Source of the DNA: CAJCJE01 sp035948315
GTDB lineage: Bacteria; Actinomycetota; Actinomycetes; Mycobacteriales; Pseudonocardiaceae
Reading direction: 5' to 3'
Assembly: GCA_035948315.1 (NCBI GenBank)
Contig: DASZJG010000056.1
Span: 1 to 64,000 of the forward strand
DNA length: 64,000 nucleotides
Positions 43,884-51,639 of the stretch are shown piece after piece (positions within the stretch are counted from its first letter, which is position 1; the number at the start of each line of letters is the position of its first letter). Under the pieces are notes generated by a model. The model was given only the letters and a program-made list of their open reading frames with translations. It did not search any database and had not been told where the DNA came from. The translations under genes were made by a program, and so were the position numbers.

Positions 43884-44713
43884 CCGCAGTGCGGATCGCG
43901 GCCGTGGCCGCACACTTCGGCCGCGATCTGGAATTCGACCTCGCCCGCATCGGCAAGCTGATCGACGACGCCCGCAAGGAGCGTACCGACCTGCTGGTGC
44001 TGCCGGACGCGGCGCTCGGCGGCTACCTGGCCGACCTGCGCCGCCCCGATCCGGACGAGTTGCCGCCCGCGCTCGCGCCGGACGACCCGTTGCTGCGCAA
44101 GGTGGCCGATCTGGCCGGTCCGATGGTGGTGTGCCTGGGCTACCGGGAGGACGACGGCGCCGAGCGGTACAACGCGGCGGTGTGCCTGACCGGGGACGGC
44201 TTCCTCGGCAGGCACCGCAAGGTGCACCTGCCCGCGGGTGAGGCGGCGGCCTACGCGCCGGGTGACCGGTTCGCCGCGTTCGACACCCCGGTCGGTCGGA
44301 TCGGCATGCTCATCGACTACGACAAGACCTTCCCGGAGGCGGCCCGTGCGCTGAGCCTGGACGGCGCCCAGATCCTGGCCTGCCTGTCCGCGTGGCCGAC
44401 CAGCATCACCAACCGCGCCCCGAGGATGGCCCAGGACCGGCAGGCCCGGTTGTTCGACCTCTACGACCAGGCGCGTGCCGCCGAGAACCAGGTCGTGCTG
44501 GCGTCGTCCAACCAGACCGGTGCCCTGGGCGGCATGCGCTTCCTGGGCCAGGCCAAGGTGGTCGGCCCGGGCGGTGACATCCTGGCCAGAACCTGGTCCA
44601 AAGCCGGGCTCGCGGTGGCCGCCCTCGACGTCGCCGCCGAAATCGAACGAGCCCGGCAGACCCTGTACCACCTTGACGAGCGCCGCCCCTCGGCGTACCG
44701 GGAGGACCCCTGA
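43880..44713 (+). CDS. Nitrilase paralogue without catalytic Cys and Glu
   Basis: 277 residues, ATGA overlap with the active nitrilase gene, clearly a tandem duplicate (LIDDARKERTDLLVLPDAAL, GRHRKVHLPAGEAAAYAPGD, GALGGMRFLGQAKVVGPGGD align throughout). Two triad residues are changed: Glu to Asp43 (LPDAALGGY) and Cys to Asp146 (GMLIDYDKTFPEA); Lys114 stays. Cys nucleophile loss rules out normal nitrilase chemistry. The frame is intact and fold residues are conserved, so selection seems to hold it. It may be a structural subunit of a mixed nitrilase oligomer or have gained another function. Confidence 0.85.
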   Translation: MTAVRIAAVAAHFGRDLEFDLARIGKLIDDARKERTDLLVLPDAALGGYLADLRRPDPDELPPALAPDDPLLRKVADLAGPMVVCLGYREDDGAERYNAAVCLTGDGFLGRHRKVHLPAGEAAAYAPGDRFAAFDTPVGRIGMLIDYDKTFPEAARALSLDGAQILACLSAWPTSITNRAPRMAQDRQARLFDLYDQARAAENQVVLASSNQTGALGGMRFLGQAKVVGPGGDILARTWSKAGLAVAALDVAAEIERARQTLYHLDERRPSAYREDP

Positions 44714-45864
44714 TGCGGATCGCGCTGCTCAGCTACTCGACCAAACCGCGCGGCGGCGTCGTGCACACCCTGCACCTCGCCGAGGCGCTGGCCGAGGCCC
44801 GGCAGGACGTGACCGTGTGGACGCTCGGCCGCGGCGGCGACGCCGGGTTCTTCCGGCCGGTGAACCCGTTGGTGCGGCAGCGGATCGTGCCGTTCCCGGA
44901 CGGCCCCGACGGCGAGGGCGTGGGGGCCAGGGTGCTGCGGTCCATCGCGGCGCTGCGCGCGGAGTTCGATCCGGCGCCCTACGACATCGTGCACGCCCAG
45001 GACTGCATCAGCGCGAACGCGGTCGACCGCTGCGTACGGACCGTGCACCACATCGACCACTTCACCACACCCGAACTGGCGGCCTGCCACGAACGCGCCA
45101 TCGTCGAGCCCCACGCCCACGTGTGCGTGTCGTCCACTGTGGCCGATGAACTGGCCCAGGGCTGGGGTCGCAAGGCCGAAGTCATCCCGAACGGCGTCGC
45201 CTACGAGCGCTTCGCCCACACCGATCCCGAGGACCGGGCGCGCTGGCGCGGGAGACTCGGCCGGTACGTACTGGCGGTGGGCGGGATCGAACCACGCAAG
45301 GGCTCGCTCGACCTGATCGAGGCGTACGCGCTGCTGCGCGCGGCCGAGCCGGATGTGCGGCTGGTGATCGCGGGCGGCGAGACGCTGTTCGACTACCGCG
45401 ACTATCGTGCGAGCTGGGACGCGCGGGTCGCGTCCCTGGGCGTCGAGCCGACGGTGCTGGGACCGGTGCCGGACGACGAACTGCCCGCTCTGGTCGCCGC
45501 CGCGGGCGCGTTCGCCTTCCCGTCGGTCAAGGAGGGTTTCGGCCTGGCCGCGATGGAGGCGCTGGCCGCGGGGGTGCCGCTGGTGGTCCGCGACCTCCCG
45601 GTGCTGCGGGAAGTCTTCACCGGCGCTGCCAGGTTCGCCGACACGCCGACCGCCCTCGCCGAGCAACTCCTCGCCGCGCTCACCGACGACGCCTCCGCGC
45701 GCCGGGCGGCCGGGCAAGAGCTTGCCGCCCGGCACACCTGGGCCGCCGCAGCGCGACGGCACCTCGACTTCTACGCGCGGCTGGCCCAATCGCACAGTCG
45801 GCGTGCGCGCACACCCCAACGACCCGACCAGCTCGCTGAAGCCGCCGGGCAGCCACACGACTGA
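44713..45864 (+). CDS. GT4 glycosyltransferase, MSMEG_0565 type
   Basis: 383 residues; its ATG shares one base with the preceding TGA (TGATG). MRIALLSYSTKPRGGVVHTL is the N-terminal acceptor loop, VLAVGGIEPRKGSLDLIEAY the start of the donor domain, and FAFPSVKEGFGLAAMEALAA the E-x7-E motif that binds the nucleotide sugar. MSMEG_0565-type transferases end the Nit1C-type cluster in mycobacteria. It may glycosylate the operon product. The C-terminal 25 residues are rich in Arg, Pro and Gln and probably disordered. Confidence 0.85.
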   Translation: MRIALLSYSTKPRGGVVHTLHLAEALAEARQDVTVWTLGRGGDAGFFRPVNPLVRQRIVPFPDGPDGEGVGARVLRSIAALRAEFDPAPYDIVHAQDCISANAVDRCVRTVHHIDHFTTPELAACHERAIVEPHAHVCVSSTVADELAQGWGRKAEVIPNGVAYERFAHTDPEDRARWRGRLGRYVLAVGGIEPRKGSLDLIEAYALLRAAEPDVRLVIAGGETLFDYRDYRASWDARVASLGVEPTVLGPVPDDELPALVAAAGAFAFPSVKEGFGLAAMEALAAGVPLVVRDLPVLREVFTGAARFADTPTALAEQLLAALTDDASARRAAGQELAARHTWAAAARRHLDFYARLAQSHSRRARTPQRPDQLAEAAGQPHD

Positions 45865-46646
45865 CGGTCGGATTGTCACGGCCAACCAGGCGACGCTGTC
45901 AACCCCAAGACTGCCGTGCACGGGCTGATCGCGTTCGAAAGCTCCATGCGCCACCGTCGGCGACGTGGAAGGGTTCAAGCCCTTGACGGCCGCAGCCGGC
46001 CGAGAAGACGCGGCAGCGCAGCAACGATCCCGTCCTCACGGACGCAGAGAGCCCGGGTCGCGCCGGGGCGGCGTGCGGAATCCGTTCTGCCGTGCCCGGC
46101 GCGTTACGGACGTTGCCGTTTCGTCGAGCACCCGCCAACGGGAAGACAGCGACGCCGGCCGATCACGCTCAGGTGATCGATGAACCGGCACCCGATCGAG
46201 TTCGATCAATGCCGCGTCTCGTTCCTCCTTCGCGCGATTGGCGTGAACACCGCGGCGGCGAGCAGTTCGCGGTGACCACCCAACGGACGGCGCTCGTCGA
46301 GACCCTCAGTGACACGCCGATGTCACCCTCGATGGGCACCACCATGATCTGCAGTGCCGCTATCAGCAGCACCCCGTCGGCGAGCACGGGCAACAGCAGT
46401 CGGGGTCTGCCACCGCCGGAGTCGGTGACCAGCGGCTATTCCCTTCGCCACACGTCGGTAGTCGGATCAGTCAGGTCACTGACGGGTGAGGACGACTGAC
46501 CGAACAGGAACGTCAGCAGGTACCCCGCCCCAGGGCCGCGCGGCAACCGGGGAGAATCGATCGGGGGCGTACCGGGCGCTGATCATCATGTCGCCGTCAC
46601 AGCTTGCTCGCGCCGCCGAGGCTGGGGTGCGATGCGGGCGGCAGTG
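45865..46646. other. Intergenic stretch without supported genes
   Basis: About 780 bp between the glycosyltransferase and patatin-like genes. Short frames exist on both strands but none shows conserved motifs or a good start. A weak hairpin (AAGGG, loop TTCAAG, CCCTT near 45970) could end the operon. A hydrophobic minus-strand stretch at 46300-46390 may be a relic of a membrane protein. Confidence 0.4.
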
Positions 46647-47501
46647 CTACCGCTGGCGCCACATGGCGCGGACCCGCTCGGCCGTTGCGGCGGCCTGCCT
46701 GACTCCGGCCTGTCGGGCCGGCTCCCAGGCGGCCGGGTCGCCCACGTTGGGGCCAAAGGCTTCCAGCGCAGCCCGGTCGGGGTTGATCGTGATCACCGTG
46801 TTGGCGTTGACCGCGGCGAGTTCCCGTTCGAGAGGCTCGCGGGGGAACAGGTGCGCCAGCGGTTCGACGACGACCAGCACCTCGGCCCCCGTGACAACGT
46901 CGGCGTTGGTCGCCGACGGGATACCGCCGTCCATGTACCGCCGCCCGTTGATGGTGATCGGCGGGGAGACGAGAGGCAGCGCGGTGCTGGCCGCAACGGC
47001 GGCCAGCAGCGGTGCGGCACTGGCGCGGTCCCAGACCATCAGCTCACCGGACTCCGTGTCGACCGCGGTGATGCGCAGATCGCGGTTCGGCCATTCCCGG
47101 GCGGTGATCAGCATGCCCATCACCGCGATGTGCGCCTGTTCGGTGATGGTCTCGGCGGCGAGCGCGAGCTGGCCGACCTTGCGTCGGGCGGCCTCCGGTT
47201 CCAGGCTGGTGTCGCGGAGCGTGCTGAACATCTCGGCCATCCGGTTGGAGTCCGGCTCGGGCGCGGAGTCGCGTTGAACGCCGCCCGAACCGGCGGGGGC
47301 CGCAGGGCCGGCGGACGCGTCGAGATCCTGGCCGGTGGCGAGCATCGTGCCGACGATCGAGCCCGCCGAGGTGCCGACGATCACGTCGGCCTCGGCCAAG
47401 TCCACCCCTTCACGACGCAGTCCGCTGGCAAGCCCGGCCATCCAGGCGGTGCCGACGACTCCTCCGCCAGCCAGGACCAGGGCTCGTTGTGTGTTCGTCA
47501 T
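46647..47501 (-). CDS. Patatin-like phospholipase
   Basis: 284 residues if started at the ATG at 47501 behind GAGAGGC; an upstream extension of 17 residues has no ribosome site. ALVLAGGGVVGTAWMAGLAS gives the oxyanion loop, ADVIVGTSAGSIVGTML the GxSxG nucleophile Ser, and GRRYMDGGIPSATNADVV the catalytic Asp in DGG. A Ser-Asp dyad lipase acting on phospholipids or other acyl esters, cytosolic or loosely membrane bound. Followed upstream by VOC and SDR genes on the same strand. Confidence 0.85.
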   Translation of the reverse strand: MTNTQRALVLAGGGVVGTAWMAGLASGLRREGVDLAEADVIVGTSAGSIVGTMLATGQDLDASAGPAAPAGSGGVQRDSAPEPDSNRMAEMFSTLRDTSLEPEAARRKVGQLALAAETITEQAHIAVMGMLITAREWPNRDLRITAVDTESGELMVWDRASAAPLLAAVAASTALPLVSPPITINGRRYMDGGIPSATNADVVTGAEVLVVVEPLAHLFPREPLERELAAVNANTVITINPDRAALEAFGPNVGDPAAWEPARQAGVRQAAATAERVRAMWRQR

Positions 47502-47562
47502 ATTCAGCCTCTCGCATTGCCATGGTTCTTCCTCCAGGTGCAAATCGACCACGCGGCACCCG

Positions 47563-47910
47563 TTAGGTGTGTGGCTGGAGGTATTCGAAGACGGAGCCGT
47601 CCGGGTGGCGAGCGACGATTCTCGTGCCGTTGGGTACTTCCGTCGGTGCTTCCAGCACCTCGGCGCCCGACCCGTTCAGGACCGTGAGCACGGAGTCCAC
47701 CGAGTCGACGATGACGGTCGCCATCTGTGACACGTACTTTTCCATTGGCCCGGAGTACAGCAGAAACGGCCCCACCAACGCCAACTCCAGATCACGGTAG
47801 GGGAACCGTCTGACTTCCACGTCTCCGGCCAATTCACGATAGAAGGGAATGGCAGCCTCAAGGTTCTCGACTTCGACGTCTGCGATCATCGCTCGAATAT
47901 TGCTGCTCAC
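47563..47910 (-). CDS. VOC-family (glyoxalase-like) protein
   Basis: 115 residues, a single vicinal-oxygen-chelate module: ADVEVENLEAAIPFYRELAG, then DLELALVGPFLLYSGP, and RIVARHPDGSVFEYLQPHT with the final Glu metal position. Such small proteins dimerise to make the metal site. Substrate unknown. It lies 30 bp downstream of the SDR gene and is probably in the operon controlled by the TetR gene at 48873. Confidence 0.8.
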   Translation of the reverse strand: MSSNIRAMIADVEVENLEAAIPFYRELAGDVEVRRFPYRDLELALVGPFLLYSGPMEKYVSQMATVIVDSVDSVLTVLNGSGAEVLEAPTEVPNGTRIVARHPDGSVFEYLQPHT

Positions 47911-47940
47911 GCGACTCTTCCTTTCGTTGTTTCGTCGTGG

Positions 47941-48684
47941 TCAGACCTGGATCTGTCCGCCGTCGACGAAGTGCTCGGCGCCGGTGATGAACGAACTCTC
48001 CGGCCCGGCAAGGAAAGCAGCCAGCGCGGCGACCTCCTCGGGGCGGCCCATGCGGTGCAGCGGTAGTGGCGCGGCCAGCACTGTGTGGAAGTCGTCACTG
48101 CTCTGGCCGAGCCTGGCGGCCAGAGCGTCGATCGCGGGGGTGGCGATGGGTCCAGGCGTAATGACGTTGACGCGTACGCCACGCGGGGCCAGCTCCGCGG
48201 CCCACGTCCGGCCCAGACTGCGCACGGCTGCCTTGGACGCGGCGTAGACGCCCATCCTGTCGACGCCCTGATGGATGGTGGAGGACGCCAGCAGGATCAC
48301 CGACGCCGGCGTGGCGAGCAGGGGCAGCGCTTTCTGCACGGTCAGCAGGCTGCCTTTGGTGTTGACGCCGAAGACGTGGTCGAACTGCTCTTCCGTGACG
48401 TCCTGGAGGCGGGCCCCGTCGCCAAGTCCGGCGTTGGCCACCACCACGTCCAGTTGTCGCCCGTCACCGCGGATGACGTCCATGACCCGGTCGAGGTCGG
48501 CGGCCCGCGAGACGTCGCAGGGCACGGCGACCGCGTCGGGGCCGATGTCGTCGGCCGCGGCTTCGAGCTCGTCCTTGCGCCGGCCGGTGAGGTAGACGCG
48601 GGCGCCGTCATTGGCGAAGCGCTGGGCGATCGCCCGTCCGATACCGCTGGAGGCTCCGGTGACCAGGGCCGTCTTTCCGTCCAT
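47941..48684 (-). CDS. Short-chain dehydrogenase/reductase
   Basis: 247 residues from the ATG at 48684. TALVTGASSGIGRAIAQRF is the NAD(P) loop, VVVANAGLGDG the NAG motif, LLASSTIHQGVDRMGVYAAS followed by K gives Ser and YxxxK, and GPESSFITGAEHFVDGGQIQ closes the classical SDR. An ATG 11 nt upstream is better placed relative to GAAAGGA but is out of frame because of a run of seven C (minus strand) between them; with six it would be in frame. Divergent from a TetR gene with a strong palindromic site between. Confidence 0.85.
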   Translation of the reverse strand: MDGKTALVTGASSGIGRAIAQRFANDGARVYLTGRRKDELEAAADDIGPDAVAVPCDVSRAADLDRVMDVIRGDGRQLDVVVANAGLGDGARLQDVTEEQFDHVFGVNTKGSLLTVQKALPLLATPASVILLASSTIHQGVDRMGVYAASKAAVRSLGRTWAAELAPRGVRVNVITPGPIATPAIDALAARLGQSSDDFHTVLAAPLPLHRMGRPEEVAALAAFLAGPESSFITGAEHFVDGGQIQV

Positions 48685-48803
48685 GGGGGGGCATGGCAGG
48701 TGTCCTTTCGATGGTGCTCGGTTGCGTGGGTAGGGGTCCACGGGTGACTTGGGGTCGGAACCCGCCCGTCGGGAGCGGTCAGGTGCTGGCGTGTCTGCCA
48801 AGA

Positions 48804-48856
48804 TTCTTGACTGCCTCGTCCAGAACATAGCCGATTCTGGACGAGGCAGTCAAGAA
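48804..48856. promoter_or_regulatory. TetR operator: perfect 22-bp inverted repeat
   Basis: The 22-bp arms at 48804-48825 and 48835-48856 are exact reverse complements (left arm begins TTCTTGACTGCCTCGTCCAG), with a 9-bp spacer. The site lies 16 bp before the TetR start and 120 bp before the SDR start, fitting autorepression and control of the divergent operon. Confidence 0.88.
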
Positions 48857-48872
48857 CCTGTATTCTCGGGGC

Positions 48873-49463
48873 ATGGCGAGACCGCGAAGCTTCGATCAGG
48901 ACGAGGTCCTGCGCGTCACGCGAGACCTGTTCTGGTCGGCCGGGTACGCAGCCGCGCGGGTGGACGACATCGCCGCCGCCACCGGCCTGGGAAAAGGCAG
49001 CCTCTACGGCGCCTTCGGCGACAAGCACCAACTGTTCCTGCGGGTCTTCGACGACTACTGCGCCGGCGTGACCGAGGCCGTGCGCCGGGCGCTCGACGGC
49101 CCGGACGCCGGAGCCTACGAGCGGCTACGCGCACATGTGCTGGCGGTGGCGGAGGCCACTGCGGCGGATGACCGCCTGCGCGGTTGCCTGCTGGCCAAGG
49201 GCACCGCTGAGCTGTCCGAGCAGGATCCGGCCGTCGCGGCACGGGCGCGCAAGACACTCGACGACCTCGACCAGTTGATCTCGTCCTGCGTCGCGGCAGC
49301 GCAACGTGCCGGGGACATCAGCCCGGAGCAGGACCCCGCCCGTCTCGGCGGGCTCCTACTGGCTGTGCTTCGCGGGATCGAAGCACTGGGCAAGGGCGGT
49401 CGCAGCCCGGACTCACTGCGCGCGATCGCCGAGACCGCACTGGCGGTCCTGCCCCGGCCCTAG
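48873..49463 (+). CDS. TetR-family transcriptional regulator
   Basis: 196 residues. The N-terminal HTH is FDQDEVLRVTRDLFWSAGYA, ARVDDIAAATGLGKGSLYGA and FGDKHQLFLRVFDDY, the standard TetR pattern; the rest is a helical ligand-binding domain with a CLLAKGTAEL stretch as in the YxaF/AcrR-like group. It most likely binds the palindrome just upstream and represses itself and the SDR-VOC-patatin genes until a small ligand appears. Confidence 0.9.
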   Translation: MARPRSFDQDEVLRVTRDLFWSAGYAAARVDDIAAATGLGKGSLYGAFGDKHQLFLRVFDDYCAGVTEAVRRALDGPDAGAYERLRAHVLAVAEATAADDRLRGCLLAKGTAELSEQDPAVAARARKTLDDLDQLISSCVAAAQRAGDISPEQDPARLGGLLLAVLRGIEALGKGGRSPDSLRAIAETALAVLPRP

Positions 49464-49500
49464 TCGGGCAGTCAGCCACTATTCATCAGCGAAATCGGGG

Positions 49501-49620
49501 GGACGGAGCACGTTATAGGCTGATGAGCGCGGGCGGGCAAGCCGTATGCGGGAGAACCGCACGTGCGGATTGAAAGGGGAATGGGGAACCGGGTCCGTCA
49601 GGACACCGCGCCCCTGACTA
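49501..49620 (+). mobile_element. Group II intron 3'-end remnant (domain V)
   Basis: CAAGCCGTATGCGGGAGAAC followed by CGCACGTGCGGATTG (49538-49572) folds as the 34-nt domain V hairpin of bacterial group II introns (GCCGTATGCGG, GAGA loop, CCGCACGTGCGG). The following bases to the CTAC at about 49617 resemble domain VI and the 3' splice end. No maturase gene is present, so only the tail remains. Confidence 0.6.
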
Positions 49621-49623
49621 CCA

Positions 49624-49815
49624 ATGGCTGAGACACCCAACGAAGCACCGCGCTGGCTCAGCCAGGAAGAGCGCCTGGCCTGGATCGCCCCACAGTTCGG
49701 CTCGCTGGGCGCTCACCACGCCATCGTCGGCACCTCGATGGCCGGACAGTTGTGCCAGGTACTCGAAATTGGGACGGGGTTGTCACGACGGTTCATCAAA
49801 CCGCAGCGTCCGTGA
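49624..49815 (+). CDS. Small ORF of unknown function
   Basis: 63 residues beginning MAETPNEAPRWLSQEERLAW. The first 20 residues resemble the start of some MarR-type regulators (RWLxxEExxAW), but no HTH follows, so it may be an exon fragment left by the intron remnant just upstream. Function unknown and coding status uncertain. Confidence 0.3.
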   Translation: MAETPNEAPRWLSQEERLAWIAPQFGSLGAHHAIVGTSMAGQLCQVLEIGTGLSRRFIKPQRP

Positions 49816-49851
49816 TTTACGTCGCCACGCCACCAACAACCGCCATGGAAA

Positions 49852-50823
49852 CTACAACTGGCGCCCGCTCGGCTCGTACCGAAGAGCGTCCGGCAGCAGG
49901 TAGTTGGGATCCAGTTCTCGGCGCCCGGCCAACACGTCGATCGTCGTGAGCACGTCACGCGTCGTGGCGACGTCGTGTACGCGCACGATATTTCCCGATG
50001 TCGCGGAGAGGTGGGCGATGGCCGCGAGCGTACCTACGTCACGTCCGCGCGGCGGCCTTTCCAGGATCGCGCCGAGGAAGTCCTTACGCGACAGCGCGAG
50101 AAGCATCGGCCTGCGCAGCGCGCGCACCTCTTCGATGCGCCGCAGTATGGCTACCGTCTGGTACGGCGTTTTCGTGAAGTCAAGGCCAGGATCGACGATG
50201 ATCGACTCCCTCGGCAGTCCGCGCTGGACCGCCGTCTCAGTCTTCGACATCAGGAAGCTCACCACGTCGGAGGTGACATCGTTGTAGAGGTCCGGTTCCT
50301 GCAGGCGTGACTTCGGTCGGCTTCTGGTGTGCATGATGACGAGCGCGCTTCCGGTTCCCACACAAAGGTCGACGATCTCCGCGGAAGCCAGGCCGCTCAC
50401 GTCGTTGAGGATGGACGCGCCGGCCGACAGCGCCGCCCGCGCGACGGGAGGCTTGTAGGTGTCGACGCTGATCACGATGTCGGGATGCTGGGCATGCAAC
50501 CACTCGATGATCGGAACAATCCGGTCGACCTCCTCGGCAGACCCGATCTCTGGCTGATCAGTTCTCGCCGACTGTCCACCGACATCGATGATGTCCGCGC
50601 CGGCGGCCACGAGGTCGTTGCACAGCTCCAACCGTTGTTCAAGCGATTGATGGGTCGCCGCATCGGAGAACGATTCGGGACTGGCGTTGACGATACCCAT
50701 GATCAGAGTGCCGCTCACGACCAAGTCGCGTCCCTTGATCAGCAGCGTCGGCGAGGTGCCGACAGCACCGGATCCCGTGATCGAGCGCCCGGTTGGTGGC
50801 CCGGGGTGGTTGGCGGAGGTCAT
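49852..50823 (-). CDS. folP: Dihydropteroate synthase paralogue
   Basis: 323 residues with every DHPS block in a variant form: GTLIMGIVNASPESFSDA (usual TPDSFSDG), DIIDVGGQSARTD (GGESTRP), ILNDVSGL, SIIVDPGLDFTKTPYQTV, LLALSRKDFLGAI and NIVRVHDVATTRD. The enzyme joins pterin diphosphate to p-aminobenzoate. No other folate gene is adjacent, and the N-terminus has an extra 30 residues. It overlaps the upstream unknown gene by 4 bp. It may be a second, specialised or sulfonamide-tolerant DHPS, or belong to another pterin pathway. Confidence 0.82.
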   Translation of the reverse strand: MTSANHPGPPTGRSITGSGAVGTSPTLLIKGRDLVVSGTLIMGIVNASPESFSDAATHQSLEQRLELCNDLVAAGADIIDVGGQSARTDQPEIGSAEEVDRIVPIIEWLHAQHPDIVISVDTYKPPVARAALSAGASILNDVSGLASAEIVDLCVGTGSALVIMHTRSRPKSRLQEPDLYNDVTSDVVSFLMSKTETAVQRGLPRESIIVDPGLDFTKTPYQTVAILRRIEEVRALRRPMLLALSRKDFLGAILERPPRGRDVGTLAAIAHLSATSGNIVRVHDVATTRDVLTTIDVLAGRRELDPNYLLPDALRYEPSGRQL

Positions 50824-51308
50824 GGCGTCGATATCGCAGGCCTGCGGAGCGCGTCAAGGCGGGTGCTGATCGCGTGTTGGGTGCTGACCGAGGTCCAGTT
50901 GCGCGTGATGCCGTCATCATCTCCGGCACTGCCCCCGAGTTTGTCGTGCACCGGCCTATGGAGCTGGCATTTCGTGAATGCGGATGCTTCGATCGGAATC
51001 CCCCTCGTCCGCCATGCTTCATCGACGGCATTGTCCAGGCTGCCCCCGACGACATGGCGCAGCCAAACGACGACAGCACCGGATCGTTCGTCGATATCGA
51101 GCATGTCGTCTCCGATCCCGCGCACGGCTACTGAGATGAACTCCGCGAGCAGTTCATTGACGATGCGCAACGCGTCGGCGGCCGGTGATGGCAAGTAGTC
51201 CTCTGGCGCCGTCTCACTACCGCCGCCTTCCTTACTGTGAACCGATACCAACTCAACATAGCAGCTACTATAGTCGCCGGTAAAGACTGTCTCGGTACAG
51301 TTGATCAT
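50820..51308 (-). CDS. Hypothetical protein coupled to DHPS paralogue
   Basis: 162 residues, ATGA overlap with the downstream DHPS gene. Acidic first half (SETAPEDYLPSPAADALRIV, GDDMLDIDERSGAVVVWLRH), Arg/Thr-rich end. No signal, no membrane segment, no motif I recognise. The start could be a later codon; the promoter-proximal 30 residues are less conserved-looking. The coupling suggests a shared pathway or complex with DHPS. Confidence 0.5.
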   Translation of the reverse strand: MINCTETVFTGDYSSCYVELVSVHSKEGGGSETAPEDYLPSPAADALRIVNELLAEFISVAVRGIGDDMLDIDERSGAVVVWLRHVVGGSLDNAVDEAWRTRGIPIEASAFTKCQLHRPVHDKLGGSAGDDDGITRNWTSVSTQHAISTRLDALRRPAISTP

Positions 51309-51562
51309 CCTGGTGCGCTCGGCCGAACACGTACCCGCCGCCGTGTATCCACAGCAGTGCCGGTGCGGCGCACGAAGTCGTGGCGCCCCCTGAACAGCCT
51401 GACCGAGATTGCTGGACCGAGTGGCACCACAGTCAGATCCGACGGTGGCCGACGGCGGGACACGGCGTCGAGACGGCGCAGCAGCCGCAGCGTTGTCGCT
51501 ACGCCGAGATCGCGGGGCATGTACCAGGCGTGGCGGCGAAGGTCGGGGTGGAAGCTGGACAC
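51300..51562 (-). pseudogene. Alpha/beta hydrolase N-terminal fragment
   Basis: From a GTG at 51560-51562 the strand reads SSFHPDLRRHAWYMPRDLGV, LRLLRRLDAVSRRRPPSDL and PLGPAISVRLFR, then after a frame change ALLWIHGGGYVFGRAHQDD, the oxyanion HGGGY motif of hormone-sensitive-lipase-type esterases. The nucleophile domain is missing. Confidence 0.6.
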
Positions 51563-51639
51563 GGTCGGTTCCCCTGTTTCGTGGCGTGGGCCGGCACCAT
51601 GTCGTCCGGTGGACGGGCGACTCCGGTCGGTGAGTTCCA

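Noticed and set aside
46092..46499. 135-residue plus-strand frame
   Set aside because: No ribosome site, no conserved block and composition like non-coding mirror frames.
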